A DNA stretch of 64,000 nt from positions 290,874 through 354,873 of the forward strand of contig JABYQU010000041.1 of NCBI GenBank assembly GCA_022264855.1, written 5' to 3'. The notes below the pieces were generated by a model. The model saw only the letters and a list, made by a program, of their open reading frames with translations, searched no databases and was not told where the DNA came from. Position numbers and translations under genes: made by a program. Shown piece by piece: positions 1-12,735 of the stretch. How positions within the stretch are numbered: the stretch's first letter is position 1; every line of letters starts with the position of its first letter. This DNA is from Lenzites betulinus. Taxonomy: Eukaryota; Basidiomycota; Agaricomycetes; Polyporales; Polyporaceae.

Positions 1-26
1 CTGTTACTCTTGCCCCCTACATCGTC

Positions 27-2048
27 ATGAGCTCCGAGGTGAGCACTGGCCGCGTCCCTCTCCCTTCGCAACGGCTGGTGCTGATTATGACTAGTCTACG
101 AGATCGAACCCGCCGCTGCAGACTGTGCTGCCGATCACGTTCATCATCGTGGGAGGAGGTGCGCGATCGTGCGGACTGCGTCCGAACTTCTTCGTCCTGA
201 CGAGAACCTCGGCTTGACAGGCATTGCTGGCTTGTCATGCGCGATAGCTTTGAAGCGGGTGGGCCACACCCCAATTGTGCTGGAGAGAAGACAGAGAGCG
301 TCCGTGGTGCGCACCCTCCCCCCTCGTACGATTCCAGCGTTTGTCTAACCTAGGGGCGTCTCCTGCAGGCCTCGTACACAGGCGTGCGATTACCTCCAAA
401 CTGCACCAAAATCCTATTCCATTGGGGGCTGCGGCAGGCCATGTACGACAATGCATTGCCCTCACATACTATGTTGTTCACCGAATGTAGGCCAGTGGCG
501 CGTGGCGCTAGGATACCCCCGCTGATTGATGTGCACAGATGGGACCGGCGACTACTTGGGGGCGCAAGTTTTTGATGAGGCTTTCATCAAGGAGACGCGG
601 GGCATGTACATGGTTGCTGCGGTACGTCGAAGCACCATGTGATGGCGCCACGGCGCGTACTAATACTCCGTCTCGACGCTCTACTAGCATTGCAGTCTGT
701 ACAAGGTCCTATACGACGCAGCGATGGCAGCAGGGATTGAGGTGCGGATGGGCGCGGAAGTTGAAGAGATCGACCCCGACAGCCCTACGGTGAAATTGGT
801 GTCCGGAGAAATTCTCACGGCCGACGTCCTTGTGGGAGCAGACGGGGAGTTCGGTAAGGCGCGTCAAGTGGTCGCTGGCGAGAAGGCAATGGGATCTCGT
901 ACCGGAATGGCGCTTTACGAGTATGTCGTCAAGGAGTACCAAAGCTGCACGAGGGCTCATTAGGTCGTTCCTAGCTCCTCGTACGGCGGCACGGTGATAC
1001 AGAAGTACGTTGGGGAGTATGCAGGGGAAACCGGCTGGATATTCGACAAGGATGTAAGTTATCCTTTTCACTTTGTCGTGCTATATTGACATTCTTCCCT
1101 GTACTAGAATGCAGTCATCGGTGCGCTGGGTGCTGGACACGCCATCATATCATTCCCCATAGTGAGTGTCACATGTCGCAACCCACGTAGCCATAGAGTT
1201 CACAAACGTGCGACATTTTTAGAACACCAATGGAGACTACGCCTTCCAATGGTATGGTCCAGACGAGGACAGCAATGGACACTACGGCGACCCTGCGGAA
1301 GCGGATATCTATTCAGTCGCAAAACCGGATGAGGGGGCGTAAGCAGCGGAATAATTCAACCTTGGCAGAACGCTGACTGACGCCTGCTGCAGACTGAAGA
1401 TGATCATGCCATTGGTGAAAAAGGCGGTCCGCGTCTCAGTACGAAAGCACGAAGATCTCGACAGTTGGGTAGCACCCGACGCGCGGTTAGCCCTCATTGG
1501 AGAGGCAGCACATCCATTCCCGGTGAGTCGGAGTATAGGCGTATACGGCGTACAAACACTCAATGGCCGCTGGTCTGACACAGCCTGCCACAATACAAGC
1601 TACCGCGATGGCGATAGAGGATGGCGCAGTCCTTGCGAAGATTTTCTCTCATCTGCTAGAGAGGCGACAGATAGTGGACTTCCTCGAGGCCTACCAGGAA
1701 ATCCGACAACCCCGCGTCAACTACGTTCACGCGCAAGAACACGAAACCATGATGATCACGGTGGCTGACGGCGAGGTCGCCGAAATCCGCAATCGCACAA
1801 TGCGGGCCAACACCGAAGCGGGGAAGAACGTCCTAGAGGGCGACGCAGAGGTCGCGACGAAGCAGTGGTCCGACATGGTGGAGATCTTCGGATACGACTG
1901 CGAGGACGCAGCGGACGAGTGGTGGATGGAGTGGGGCATACTCCGCGAGCGCGCGCTCAGTGTCGGCGAGCTTCCCACCGGAGCCGTGCTCGACTTCTCA
2001 AAGATGGCCGTGCAGGTCAACTCCACCGTCGCCGAGGAGTCCCTCTGA
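27..2048 (+). CDS. FAD-dependent aromatic-ring monooxygenase (salicylate hydroxylase-like)
   Basis: Multi-exon flavoprotein monooxygenase of the PHBH/salicylate hydroxylase type, expected to use NAD(P)H and O2 to hydroxylate an aromatic acid or phenol. Splicing exon 1 (MSSE) to the next two exons gives the dinucleotide-binding motif IIVGGGIAGLSCAIALK near residue 10. Then come PPNCTKILFHWGL, the DVLVGADGE motif (about nt 811-846), and the FAD ribityl motif LIGEAAHPFP followed after an intron by AMAIEDGAVLAKIF. The frame stop at 961 is avoided by an intron starting at GTATGT (about nt 922) and joining to SSYGGTVIQKYVG. The C-terminal exon ends VNSTVAEESL. No signal peptide or membrane segment is seen. 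It converges on an MFS transporter, so the two could handle one aromatic substrate, which is inference. The substrate cannot be told from sequence. Confidence 0.85.
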
Positions 2049-2373
2049 TGCGCTACGGACTTATCCCCCTTCATGCCTCGCCGTGCTGTATCCCTCCCTT
2101 CCTCCCGTCCCACGGCCGTCATTCCAAATGCACCCTATTCCCGCTCGGCACGCCACCTTACGTTACCGTTGGTCAGATGTTTCTCTGTGTGACAGACTGT
2201 CTCCGGTATTATTCACTGGAATCTCTCTCCCTTCGGCATCGTATCATGAGGATCCATAGTGAAATTGTCTTCTGATAGAGCTACACTTATGCTTTCGTGT
2301 TTTTCGTTATTATGCAGTCTACCTACAATGCTACCGCTCCGGACACCGTCTCGGGGACATCATGGCTCAGCGC
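2049..2373. other. Convergent intergenic stretch
   Basis: Shared 3' flank of the monooxygenase and the MFS transporter. It is AT-richer than the coding DNA. I see no further gene or repeat in it. Confidence 0.6.
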
Positions 2374-4756
2374 TCAGTACGCGAAGCGGAAGTTCATCCG
2401 TGCATTCCCCTGCACGCGTCATCGTTAGCATGTGGCTGGTTTGTCAGGGAGGAAGATGTGACGTACCTTATCCTTCGTTGTCTCGAGGTATTCGTGTTGT
2501 TCCTACATGGATGTGTGGTTAGTATTTTACGCGCTGAGGTCGAAGTTATATCATATAATGCCTTACCTTCGCCGTCCAAGAGTTCCAGATCCTGTCTCTG
2601 CGCCTGTTGATGGTCCGGTAGAAGAAGTAGATGAAGGCGTAGAGGAACATGTTCATTACGCAGATCGCGATGAGGGCTCGGTTTCCGCGCTTGTCTGTGG
2701 GTATCGATTAGCGACTGAGGTCTCATGAGCAGCAGTTGGCGCGTAGCGGCTTACAAAGGGGCTGCAAATTACAAACCGTTAGCGATGTGGCTTACTCCAC
2801 GAAGAAGCATGAGCTCACCTTATCGTCGTCACGGTAGATATTGGCCTGGAGGACACGGCCCGTGAGTGGGGACTATGACGCACTATGTATTGCGTGCAAC
2901 TTACAGAAACAATGCCGCCGGCTTGGACGAACATGTTGTATATTGACGCGGACACGGTTCGAGTGCCTACGCCGGCGGAGTTGGTCGACGCCCACGCGAC
3001 TTGCACAGGATGCACGTAGGGGAAACCAGTGATCAGGGTGACGACGGCGAAGTACACCCATGGAGAGGTCTGGGAGGTGAAGGTGTATAGCGCGATGAGC
3101 AGAGGTAGCGCGTAGACTTGGAGCGAGGCGAGGGTGATGATGCGGCTGTCGATGATCTCGCTGATGTAGCACCAGACGAGGAGGAGGATCATGCCGAGGA
3201 ATTTGGAGGGGATACTGAGGAGGTTGGACTGGGTGGTCGTGTAGCCCAAATTCCTTAGCGAGAGTGTAAGATACGTCTGGGGTGGGGTGACGGGAACTGG
3301 AGGCGCCAATGAGTATATGTGAGCGAGCATGCTAGCGTGATGGACATACCCATGAAGACGATACCCATCGCATAGATGGGCCACATCCGCCAGTCCTTCA
3401 GGATATCCCAGATCATCCTGACGCTGAGACCCTCCCTGTTGTGCATATTCGACTTCGAGGGGTCGTCGCGTAGTACACGGTTGACCATGATGACCTCCTC
3501 CCTATGAAGGAACTTTCAGCACACAGACCGGTATCAAACGCTGCGGGACTACGAACCGCTCGGTGAACCAGCCCTTTGGACGAAACCAGGCCTTCGTCTG
3601 CGTCGGACTTGGCGGCATCATGAAGAATGACGCGATGCCGATAATGAGGGTGAGGCCGCCCTCGATGAGGAAAAGGTACCGCCATCCAGCCTTCCCGCCG
3701 ACACCACGGAGCTTGAGAAGTCCCGTGGCGATGAACGCGCCGACAATCTCAGCAAGGTAGTTGGACACCCAGAACCAAGCCAGACGGAGCGGAACTAGTA
3801 TGCCGTTTCGGGTTAGTGTATGCCTTGAAGGCGTGGTAGGCGTACTCACGCTCGCTCTTCGTGTAGAAGTACGAAAGGTAAAGGATCACATCGGGGATAA
3901 AGCCTCCCTGCATGAACCCGAGCAAACACCTACGTTCCTTGTCAGCAAAAAGCTCTCGCGTGCGAAGTGCTAAGGTTAGGACGACATACCTTGTGGCGAG
4001 GAAGGATGCCCTGCCAGTGAGCCAGAATTGGCCGAGGGAGACGAAACTCCAGAGGATCATCTACACCAGATGAGAAGACGCGCATGGGGGAACTCGAAGG
4101 TACGTACCTGACTGGGAATCCAGACGTCGGGACCCACGCGCTTCGAGATGAGCTGGGAAGGGAGCTCCGCGATCAAGAAGCACAACTAAGACAAAATCAG
4201 TCCAGGGTCCAAGACAGCGCAGTCCCGATCGAACCTTAAACAGTGTGTTCCCCAGGTTGAAGTCGTTCGTCGTCAGCTTGAGGTCCTGCAGGAAGTTATC
4301 GGTATTCGCCTGGGAGATATTCGACCGATCGAGGTCCAAGCTGAAGAACATGATGAATGCCCAAAGCATGATGAGCCAGTCGATCCTCCGCACGACGCGC
4401 TGGGTGTTTTCGTCAGCGGCTCAGTGGAGCAACAATTGAGTACATGAACTCACGTATTCTTCGCGCCAAGTCCACCGTGCGTTAGGATCGAAACGGTGGG
4501 CGTTCTCCCAGCTCGCCGGGGGACGGTACTGCTCCAAGGTCTGGGGGTCATCGAAGACTGAGGCCTGCGTCGCAATGCTATCGAGCTCGTGGTTGGGTCT
4601 GCGCCAGAAGGACGCCTTCTGGTCAGATACCGGCGCGCCGAGCGTCGGTACTTCGACAGTGCTGTCGGTGGGGGTGAGGCCGCTCTTCGTGGAGGCTGTA
4701 TCCGAGCCTTCGTTGAGAGCCTTGGCGTAGTACGACTTTGTGAGGACCGTAGACAT
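2374..4756 (-). CDS. MFS transporter, anion:cation symporter (Dal5/TNA1-like) family
   Basis: Many-exon plasma-membrane permease of about 500 residues, family ACS (allantoate, nicotinate, pantothenate and biotin carriers). The cytosolic N-terminus ([14 protein letters not shown]...) leads to [20 protein letters not shown] and [11 protein letters not shown], the usual first helix of the family. Then come [54 protein letters not shown] and, after the central loop, the second six-helix half. The last exons read [29 protein letters not shown] and, after a short intron, [15 protein letters not shown]; an ending of the RFxY type is common in this family. The real stop therefore lies at 2374-2376. 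The transported ligand is unknown. The gene is convergent with the flavin monooxygenase. Confidence 0.88.
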
Positions 4757-5164
4757 GGCCGCGAGTCGAGGAGCGGTCGGTGGGACGCTGATCCATGCTT
4801 CTCTCGGGTAGGTGTCTTTATAATGGCGTCAGAAGCAAAACGAAACCCGGGAGTACCTGGATGATATCAGCACGGCGACATTGGCTGGGTATATTGCCCA
4901 TCGAGTCTGCGATTCGGCCATTGCACATTCAATCACGAAATGGCGACATTCGTCGTCCGCGGGAGTAAGAACCACGAACTGGGTCACACCTTGTGCACGC
5001 CCGCCTGCGCAGCGCGCGCTTCGACCCGCTTGCGCCACAAACGTGACAGTCACGGGCGCTCCTTACGGCAGCGTCAGGGCGATTGGTGGAGAAACGGTGA
5101 GTTCGCACTCGGCGGTCGTCGATATCGATACGCTACACTTTCGCAATTGCTACTTTCTCTCCGC
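4757..5164. promoter_or_regulatory. Intergenic: MFS promoter side / CCT7 3' flank
   Basis: About 400 bp upstream of the MFS start and downstream of CCT7. It must hold the MFS promoter, but I see no clear TATA box or named operator. ORFs across it are GC-rich shadows. Confidence 0.4.
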
Positions 5165-7114
5165 TCACCGCCTTGGCATCCCGCGCCCCCGCCCCCGCAG
5201 TGCGCGCTGGGCCGTCCCTGGCGGCGCCTTCGGCCCCGGGTTTTGCTAGAAACATGTAGCGTGTTAGCACTGTCCGGGATACACGGAAGAACGTATTCAC
5301 CCCTTCGTTCTGCGGCGCGCGGACGGTCTCGTCGACGCTGAGGATCAAACAGGCGGCCTCCGTCGCGCTGCTGATCGCGTTCACCTTCACCAGACTCGGC
5401 TCCCAAACGAACGCGTCCAGGTTGTTCCGGATGCCCTCCACGCCGTCGACATCGACGCCGAACCACTGCTCCCCGTTCGCGTGCTTCATCCGCAGCTTGT
5501 TCAGGATGTCGGTGGAGTCCAGGCCCGCATTGTCGCAGATTTGTCTAGGGATAACTTCCAGCGCTTTCGCGAATGCGATCATGACCAGCTGAAGTTTGCC
5601 CGGAATCGATAAGGCGTGCTTCCGGATACGAGACGACAGATCTAGCTGTGTGTCAGTCGCAAGGGGTGAGCAAGTCTCTCCGAAAACAGGTCGGGGATCA
5701 TGTACCTCAATTGCGCCACCTCCAGCGACGATGTCGCCGTTTTTTACCGCTCGCTTTACCACCATGATAGCGTCGTGCAGACTGCGCTCGACCTCCTCGA
5801 TGAATTGCTCAGCGCCACCTCTGAGCAGAAGGGTACATGTCTTCGCCTTGGGACACTCCCTGAACAGGTTGAAGCGCTCTCCGCCAATCTGCCTCTCCTC
5901 GAAGGTACCGCAAGTACCGAGATACTCGCGTTTGATGTCAGAGCACGTCGATTGGATGGATCCGCCGACGGCCTGGACGACGCGCTGGAGGTCGTCCGCA
6001 GCCACACGGCCGGCACAGAAAATATCGCGGTCCGCGAACCACTGCGTCGCGAGATCGCCGATGGGGAGCTTGCTCAAGACAACCTTCGCACCTGTCTTCT
6101 CAATGGCCTCCAATTTGCGGTAGATGATCTCCCATTCCGCGTCGACGATCGCCTGGTAGTCCGCGACGTGCTCGACGCGCACCTCCGCGTTGTCCTTTTC
6201 CGCTTTCAGCTCAAGCTCAACGTTCAAGCTGAGAATCAGGGGGTCCCGGAACGACTTGGGCTGCTGCTCCGCGCCGGCGTAGGTGAAGGTCTTTTTGAAT
6301 GCAACGCCCTGGATGAGAAGAGAATCCTGCATGCCACCGCCAGGGATCTTCTTCACGCCGATGAGGTTCTCGTTCAGTTCCTCTTGGTCCAGACATTGGA
6401 CAGCATCGACGACCATTTTCGAGAAAAACGGCTTTTCTGAGTGGATCAACTTCGAAGACATCGATGTTGACGCGCACTTGAGGAGAAGGGAGCGGAATTG
6501 TCTGAGGGATACGTCAATCGCGTTGTAGCATATGACGAAGAATGCGGCTCACTCGGGGTCCGACTTGTCAACAGTGATCTGCACGGACTTTATGTGTTCT
6601 ATGGCCTGCAAATATATATAAGAGGATGCGCAGGGTAAATCATGAGAAGCACTAACGAGGTCGGAGGCTTTCCGGAAACCTTTCATGATGATATGTGGGC
6701 TGACGCCCTCCTCGATGTACCCCCGGACCTCCTTCAAAAGTTGGGCTGCGAGAAGGACGACACTAGTCGTTCCATCTCCAACTTCCGCATCTTGCGCGCG
6801 AGCAATATCGACGAGTGTACGCGCGGCAGGATGCACGATGTCTAGAAGCTTGAGGATAGTCGCGCCATCGTTGGTGATCTGAGCCTCGCCACGCTCGTTC
6901 ACGATGAGCTTGTCCATGCCGCGAGGACCGAGAGTACTCGAAAGAGTCTCCGAGATCGCAAGGCATGCCGAGATGTTAGAGAGGAGCTGGGGCTTTCCTT
7001 GCGAAGTGTCCGTGCCCTCCTTAAGAAGGACTACGGTAGGTTGCTGTGGACCGTCAATCAACGCGTTTTTGTTAACACATAAGCATTACGTACCATCGGA
7101 AGTCCGCGCTGCAT
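5165..7114 (-). CDS. CCT7: T-complex protein 1 subunit eta (CCT7)
   Basis: Eta subunit of the cytosolic group II chaperonin TRiC/CCT, an ATP-driven ring that folds actin, tubulin and WD40 proteins. A first mini-exon (MQRGLPM, ATG at 7114) splices to [16 protein letters not shown], a hallmark of the eta subunit. Next come [28 protein letters not shown] and the ATPase motif [10 protein letters not shown]. Later exons read [43 protein letters not shown] and [18 protein letters not shown] final 55-nt intron (5246-5300) with a GCTAAC branch site and TCTAG acceptor restores the C-terminal [10 protein letters not shown] tail typical of eta subunits. Without that splice the frame runs on to 5133 with no tail. 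The gene is head-to-head with RAD5. Confidence 0.95.
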
Positions 7115-7391
7115 TTTGAGAGACAGAAACGCAGTTGGATGAAGGAATGAAGAAGGGACTCGGAGAGCAGCAAGCAAGGCAGACGCGGCTCATGCACTTT
7201 CGATTGATTTCGCGTAGCTTACGCGCCCGGGATGCGTGGGAATACCTTACCATAAAAATCAAGCGCTCCCTGTTTGCATATATTGACGCGTCGGTGCCGC
7301 GTCGGTGGCTGCAAATGAGTGCGCGCTCGACGCGTCTCCAGCACGCTCACTCATCCTCTCGCACTCAGCGCATTTCCCTCCGTCCCCAACC
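7115..7391. promoter_or_regulatory. Bidirectional promoter between CCT7 and RAD5
   Basis: A 277-bp divergent spacer between the two ATGs. It contains no obvious TATA box close to either start, which fits two housekeeping genes sharing one promoter region (inference). Confidence 0.5.
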
Positions 7392-10300
7392 ATGGCTATC
7401 GACACGGAACAACCTTGCTTCTTTGCTGGATCTGACGACGAAGACATGCAGGTCGAAGTTCTCCCTTCCGCGGATCACCCTGTTGTAAATGCCGCCGCGC
7501 CTATTAACGATCAGTCTACGAGCGCGATCCAATCGCGTTCGCCGACGCAGAAGCCTCTGTTCTTTGCGGACAGTGATGATGAGGACACAACAACACGCTA
7601 TGGACTGGCTAAAATACCGACTCCTGGGCCTCCCGAAACAACAGACGAGTCTGAGCTTGACCTCGATGTAGACATGCCTGAGTTTGTTGACGCACCACGC
7701 GCGCCGAGCGTGTCTAGCATCTCGTCTGGTGCCGACGATATGCGCGCGTCGTCGCCGTCTCTACCACAACCTCGCACGAGCCATGAAGAGCGCCCTCAGA
7801 AACGCAGGAAGCTGTCCCCCCAACCCGGACCCAGCCAGTCTCGCGCAACTGTTACTGACTCTATGTATCTGGGCTCCTTCCTGGTCGACAAGGCTTGGAG
7901 CACCGTTAAAGGCGCGGGATATGTGAAGGCTGGTGAAGAAATCCGCATCGAGAGGGAGGATATTGCGAAGCCTGCCCCTCCCCCGCCAGCCAAGAAGGCT
8001 AAGGAGAAAGGCGGCAAGAAGCAACTCACGATCGCGAGCATGTTCAAGCCAGCCCCAGCCAAGCCGGCAAGGAAGAAGCAAGACTCGGTCGTTATTCTCA
8101 CGAATACCAGAGGTTTCGGTGAGTATATACACCTCCGCTCAGTTAAACGAGCTATAGCTGGTGTTTGTAGAGTTCGGCAGGCTCCCCCAGGACGTTGCCT
8201 CTTGGGTGTCGCGGCTATTAGATTTGGGTATGCGAGTTCAGTGTCTATACGAGTTGCATAATATTCATGATGGTACCCAGACATCGTCGAGTTCAAAAAG
8301 TGTACCATGGTCGAGTGTCCGGACAGGCTGGCTACCGGCGCAGACCTCATAGTTTCGCTCTCCGTGTATATCAAGGCGTCTGCCTTCCGTCCGCCGTCCG
8401 TTTCTTCGGACGAGAAGGGAAAGGTTATGTTCAACGAGGGCCAAGAGACTGAGGACGAGCAGATACTTCGAGAGCGCAAGACCTCGCTGGTTAGCTTGTT
8501 CAAGCGCATCAATCTTAAGCCTCGCAAGGGAAACAACCTGAAGTCGCGGCTCGATAAAGCGGATTTGGCGTTGCTCACTCAAGTGCCCAACGCAGCTAAA
8601 ACGCGAAATCCGACTCAGTCTGGCAACGGGGAGGACGACGATGAGGAAAGCGACATCACCGATGAGCAGTTGAACATGATATACAAGAAGTTCGTCGCTT
8701 GAGTTATAACCCACCGGGGAGCGCTCATGAGAATTTGTTAGAGCTCAGCAGAACGATCGCGAGCTTGCCGAGATGGACCCGGCCGACACATTCACTCTGA
8801 AGCTCCGTGGATACCAGAGACAGGCGCTTTGGTGTGTAAAACCCAGGTCCGGTGCTTCGTGTATCCGTCAAAGTACTGAGTAACTGGTAGCTGGATGCAC
8901 TCCATCGAGACTGGCGCGGCATCCGCACTAGAAGCAAAGTCTATGCACCCTCTGTGGAAGGAGTGAGTCGCGCTTCGGCTCCAGTGTCTATGATGCTCAC
9001 CTCTGGCGAAGATATACGTTTCCGTTCGATCCCAACAATGAGATGATCGATCTCACAGCGGACGAGCAACCGTTCTACTTTAATGAGTACTCTGGCGAGC
9101 TAAGCCTAGACTTTCCTAAGGCCGAGAGGAAGTGCAAGGGTGGAATTCTTGCGTGAGTCGTTGAAACTATGATTGAGGCTTCATATAGATGCTGATGTAG
9201 CACTAGGGATGGTGAGACGTGTGTCCATACCGTATAGCGCACATCACTGACAGTCATTTACGATCCGAATGATTTCTAGAGAGTAAGTGCGGCCCACATG
9301 TGTTTTACTCAGCATACTGAACATGGCGTTGCAGTGGGTATGGGCAAGACAATCATGTTGTCAGCACTTATCCAGACAGCCCGCGGGCCCGAGCTCCCTG
9401 AAGAGGTCGACCCTGGCGCATCTTCAAAACGGCGGCAACTCAAGCTCAACAATGCGTTCCGAGTCGCACCGAAGGGGCCTCCGCAGCCGCGGAAGGGTCC
9501 TTCAGCGACGCTCATCGTCGCCCCGACTTCGCTCCTCTCGCAGTGGGCGGAAGAGCTGCAGCGCTCGAGCAAGCCAGATACGCTGAAAGTGCTCGTGTGG
9601 CACGGGCAAAACAGGCTCGACTTAGACGCCGCTGTGGACGGCGCAGGCGCGACGGATGTCGTCATCACGTCGTACGGGACCCTCGTGTCTGAGTATGCCA
9701 AACATGAGAGGCAACCATCCCCCATTTTCGAGGGTGTGTCCATCACTTGATGTTGTCAGCGTGTATCTATTGCTGATAGCTAGTGTTTTACAGTGGAATG
9801 GCTGCGTAAGCAATTTGTGCTGAGAGGAAATGTATTCGACTCGGATCTCACTTCCACATAGGCATTGTTCTGGACGAGGCTCACCACATCAAGTCGCGCA
9901 CAAGCAAGAGCGCGAAGGCTGTGTACACCCTGCGTGCACGGCGGCGATGGGCAGTCACTGGCACGCCTATCGTGAACCGCCTAGAAGATCTATATTCGCT
10001 TCTGTGCGTGGAGCGTATAACCGCGATGTTGACTTATACTGATAGATGACCCTGATGTAGTAAATTTCTGGACTTCACGCCTTGGTCGAACCACACATTC
10101 TTCCGCTCGTGAGTGCTGCAATACCTTTTACGATTGAAGCTGTCTCAGTTCACGCTGACTGCTCTGCAGTTTTATCACCCTGCCTTTCTTGGCGCGGGAC
10201 CGCAAGGCCGTGGAGGTAGTCCAAATCATCTTGGAAAGCGTCTTGCTGCGTCGAGAGAAGGATATGCTCGACTCTGACGGCAAGAAAATCGTCGAATTAC

Positions 10301-11973
10301 CCTCCAAAGAGGTATGTCATGCCGTCCCTGCTCAGGAAACGTTTGATACATATTGGACCAGATCTCCATCGTGACCCTGGAGTTCTCACCGCTGGAGCGC
10401 AAGATCTACGACTCGTTGTACTCGGACGCCAAGAAGGATTTCGAGCACCTGAATGAGAAGGGCCTCGTCAGCCGCAACTACACGCACATCCTCGCGATGC
10501 TGATGCGGTTAGCACATAAACCATGTTACCTTCGTCTTGTCCCTCACCCGCATCTACCAGGCTACGCCGCGCGGTTCTTCACCCCAACCTGGTACTCTCG
10601 CCAAGCGACAGTGCCGCCCCCAAAGCCCCAGCCGGAAGCGGCGCCATCGATCTGAACGAGCTAATTCAACGCTTCGGCAAGGGCGATAACGCGGCTGGGG
10701 ACAGCAACGTGTACGCCGAGGGCGTCCTTGCGAATCTTGGGCAGGAGGAGAACGCGGAATGCCCGATCTGCTTCGACGTGATGGAGACGCCTACCATCCT
10801 GCCTGATTGCATGCATCAGTGGTAGGCTTCCTCGATCTTCAGTGTGGTTGAGACGGCTGGGCTGATCTGCATGTAGTTGCAAGGATTGCATCGTTGCGTT
10901 CATCGAACGCTGTCGGGAGAAGGACGAAGACGGCAAATGTCCGACCTGTTTCCGTGGACCTGTGCGGGTACGTCTCCGTCCATTGCTGTTTTATTCCTGT
11001 CTACATGCGTGACTGTAGGAGAGCGATCTCCTGGAAGTCGTCCGCTCGCGCAACACTGGCGGCGCGGGCCCCAGCGACCCCACGCAAGGAGCCCCGCCAC
11101 CCACCGTCACGCTGCGGCGGAACGACTTCCGCTCGTCCACAAAGCTCGAGGCGCTCATCCAGGACCTCCGTGCGTCTCCATCCCCATCATCACATCTACC
11201 TACATCGCTCACTCACCGCTCCACATGCACAGGCCGGCTGCGAGACCAGGACCCATGCTTCCGTGCGGTTGTCTTCTCGCAGTTCACGTCCTTCCTCGAC
11301 CTGATCCAGATCGTGCTCGAGCGCGAGAACTTCGTGTGGTACCGCTTCGACGGCTCGATGGACATCCGGCGGCGCAACGAGGCCGTGAACGGGTTCAAGG
11401 CCGCGTCGCGCGAGGCGAAGGTGCTCATCGTTAGTTTGAAGGCTGGGGGTGTGGGGCTGAATGTGCGTGGGTCGCTTGTGGGGTGTGGGGTGGATTGTGC
11501 TGACTGTGTGCGCGTTGGTAGCTCACGAACGCGAATCATGTGTATATGGTACGTCTCAGGCTGCTGAATCGGCCATCGACGCCTGTCACTCACGCTTGGT
11601 TCTCGTAGATGGATTGCTGGTGGAATGCGGCAACCGAGAACCAAGGTGCGGCTTTCTTTCGCTGACACCAACACCGACTGACCGAGCGAAACAGCCATCG
11701 ACCGCGTGCACCGAATCGGCCAAGAAAAGCCCGTCTACGTCAAACACTTCATCGTGCGCCCACCCATCCTCCCCCGCATGCCCACAAACTCACAGACTCA
11801 CGACATATATGTTATCAGGTCGCGGGCACGATCGAGCGCCGCATTCTGCAGATCCAGAAGCGCAAGACCGCGATCGTGAAGGAGGCGTTCAAGGGCAAGC
11901 GCGACGGCGACCCGGAGAGCATCGAGAACCTCAAGATCATGTTTGGGGACACGGACGCCGATGTGGTATGAGT
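7392..11973 (+). CDS. RAD5: DNA repair protein RAD5: SNF2 helicase with RING E3 ligase
   Basis: Nuclear SNF2-family translocase and ubiquitin ligase for error-free post-replication repair (polyubiquitination of PCNA, fork regression). About 1,100 residues in roughly 20 exons. The acidic N-terminus carries two copies of FFA(G/D)SDDED (about residues 10 and 56) and a PIP-like QLTIASMF near 211. A HIRAN-like region ([29 protein letters not shown]) follows. Helicase motifs are [55 protein letters not shown], then after a C3HC4 RING ([20 protein letters not shown] ... CKDCIVAF ... CPTCF) [26 protein letters not shown] and IDRVHRIGQ. The order HIRAN, helicase half 1, RING, helicase half 2 is diagnostic. 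The gene ends DTDADVV-stop at 11973. Confidence 0.95.
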
Positions 11974-12382
11974 GTGGGTGTGTGTATGAGAGGAGAGGAT
12001 GATACTGTGTTCACGATAACAATGCTGGATGTATGCTATAGAATTGAGAGTTGTGCAATGCTAGGATCGGAAGTTGTTTCGTAAACCTTGGAAGTCGGAG
12101 GCTTGATTCTACATGATGCATGATGGCCCATTTCCCTCAATTAGCACATATGTGAGGACAATACGATGGATCGACCTGAGGGTGTTTGCACAGGGGGCGG
12201 CCCCGTGTTAGGTACCAAGTATCCGCCCCGCTTTTCATGGAACGAGGTTCGATGGGTTGGACGCCGGCTCCTCCGAGTGCGCCCGCCCATGTGTTGCTAG
12301 TATTGACGCGAAGGTCTGCAAACCTCCGCCCCCTCCACCCAAGCTTCCCCGACCCCCTCAGCACAGCGCAAAACAAAACATA
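11974..12382. other. Intergenic, RAD5 3' flank to tRNA
   Basis: About 400 bp between the RAD5 stop and the tRNA 3' end. I see no gene. A GC-rich patch lies around 12180-12350 and the Pol III terminator is at its right edge. Confidence 0.5.
12370..12378 (-). terminator. RNA polymerase III terminator of the tRNA
   Basis: On the minus strand the tRNA 3' end is followed within 15 nt by TTTTGTTTT, a run of Ts as used by Pol III. Confidence 0.7.
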
Positions 12383-12462
12383 TGACGAGAGTGGGATTCG
12401 AACCCACGCCCTTTCGGACCAGATCCTTAGTCTGGCGCCTTAGACCGCTCGGCCATCTCGCC
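12383..12462 (-). tRNA. tRNA-Leu (anticodon AAG)
   Basis: An 80-nt class II tRNA without an intron. The acceptor arm GGCGAGA pairs with TCTCGTC (one G-T pair) and the discriminator is A. The D arm contains GGCCGAGCGGTCTAAGGC (A box). The anticodon stem CCAGA/TCTGG encloses CTAAGGA, giving anticodon AAG at positions 34-36. A long variable arm (TCCGAAAGGGC) marks Leu/Ser type. The T arm GTGGG-TTCGAAT-CCCAC is the B box. It reads Leu codons CUU and, with A34 modified to inosine, CUC. Confidence 0.95.
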
Positions 12463-12735
12463 TTATGTCTCTGCGCTTATGAGGTGTATCAAACAACAAA
12501 GATGTCTCGGCGCTGAAAACAGCATACCGAGCACGGACTTCAAGTCGGCGAGTCGATATTTTGTCGTGCCACGGTCTAGTTATGCGATTACATTTGCGCT
12601 GACTGGGATTATGCCGCGTGTAAAGCGTTTAGCGATAAGTTGGAAGGCGGGTGGGACAAGGGCTTGAATAGACCGGTGTGGAGAAGTCGTGCTGAGGCTG
12701 TCGTGCGATGAGTACTACTTAGTGTGAGTCTCGGA

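Noticed and set aside
5700..6440. ORF of 246 codons antisense to CCT7
   Set aside because: CCT7 motifs on the minus strand are certain; the antisense frame has no motif.
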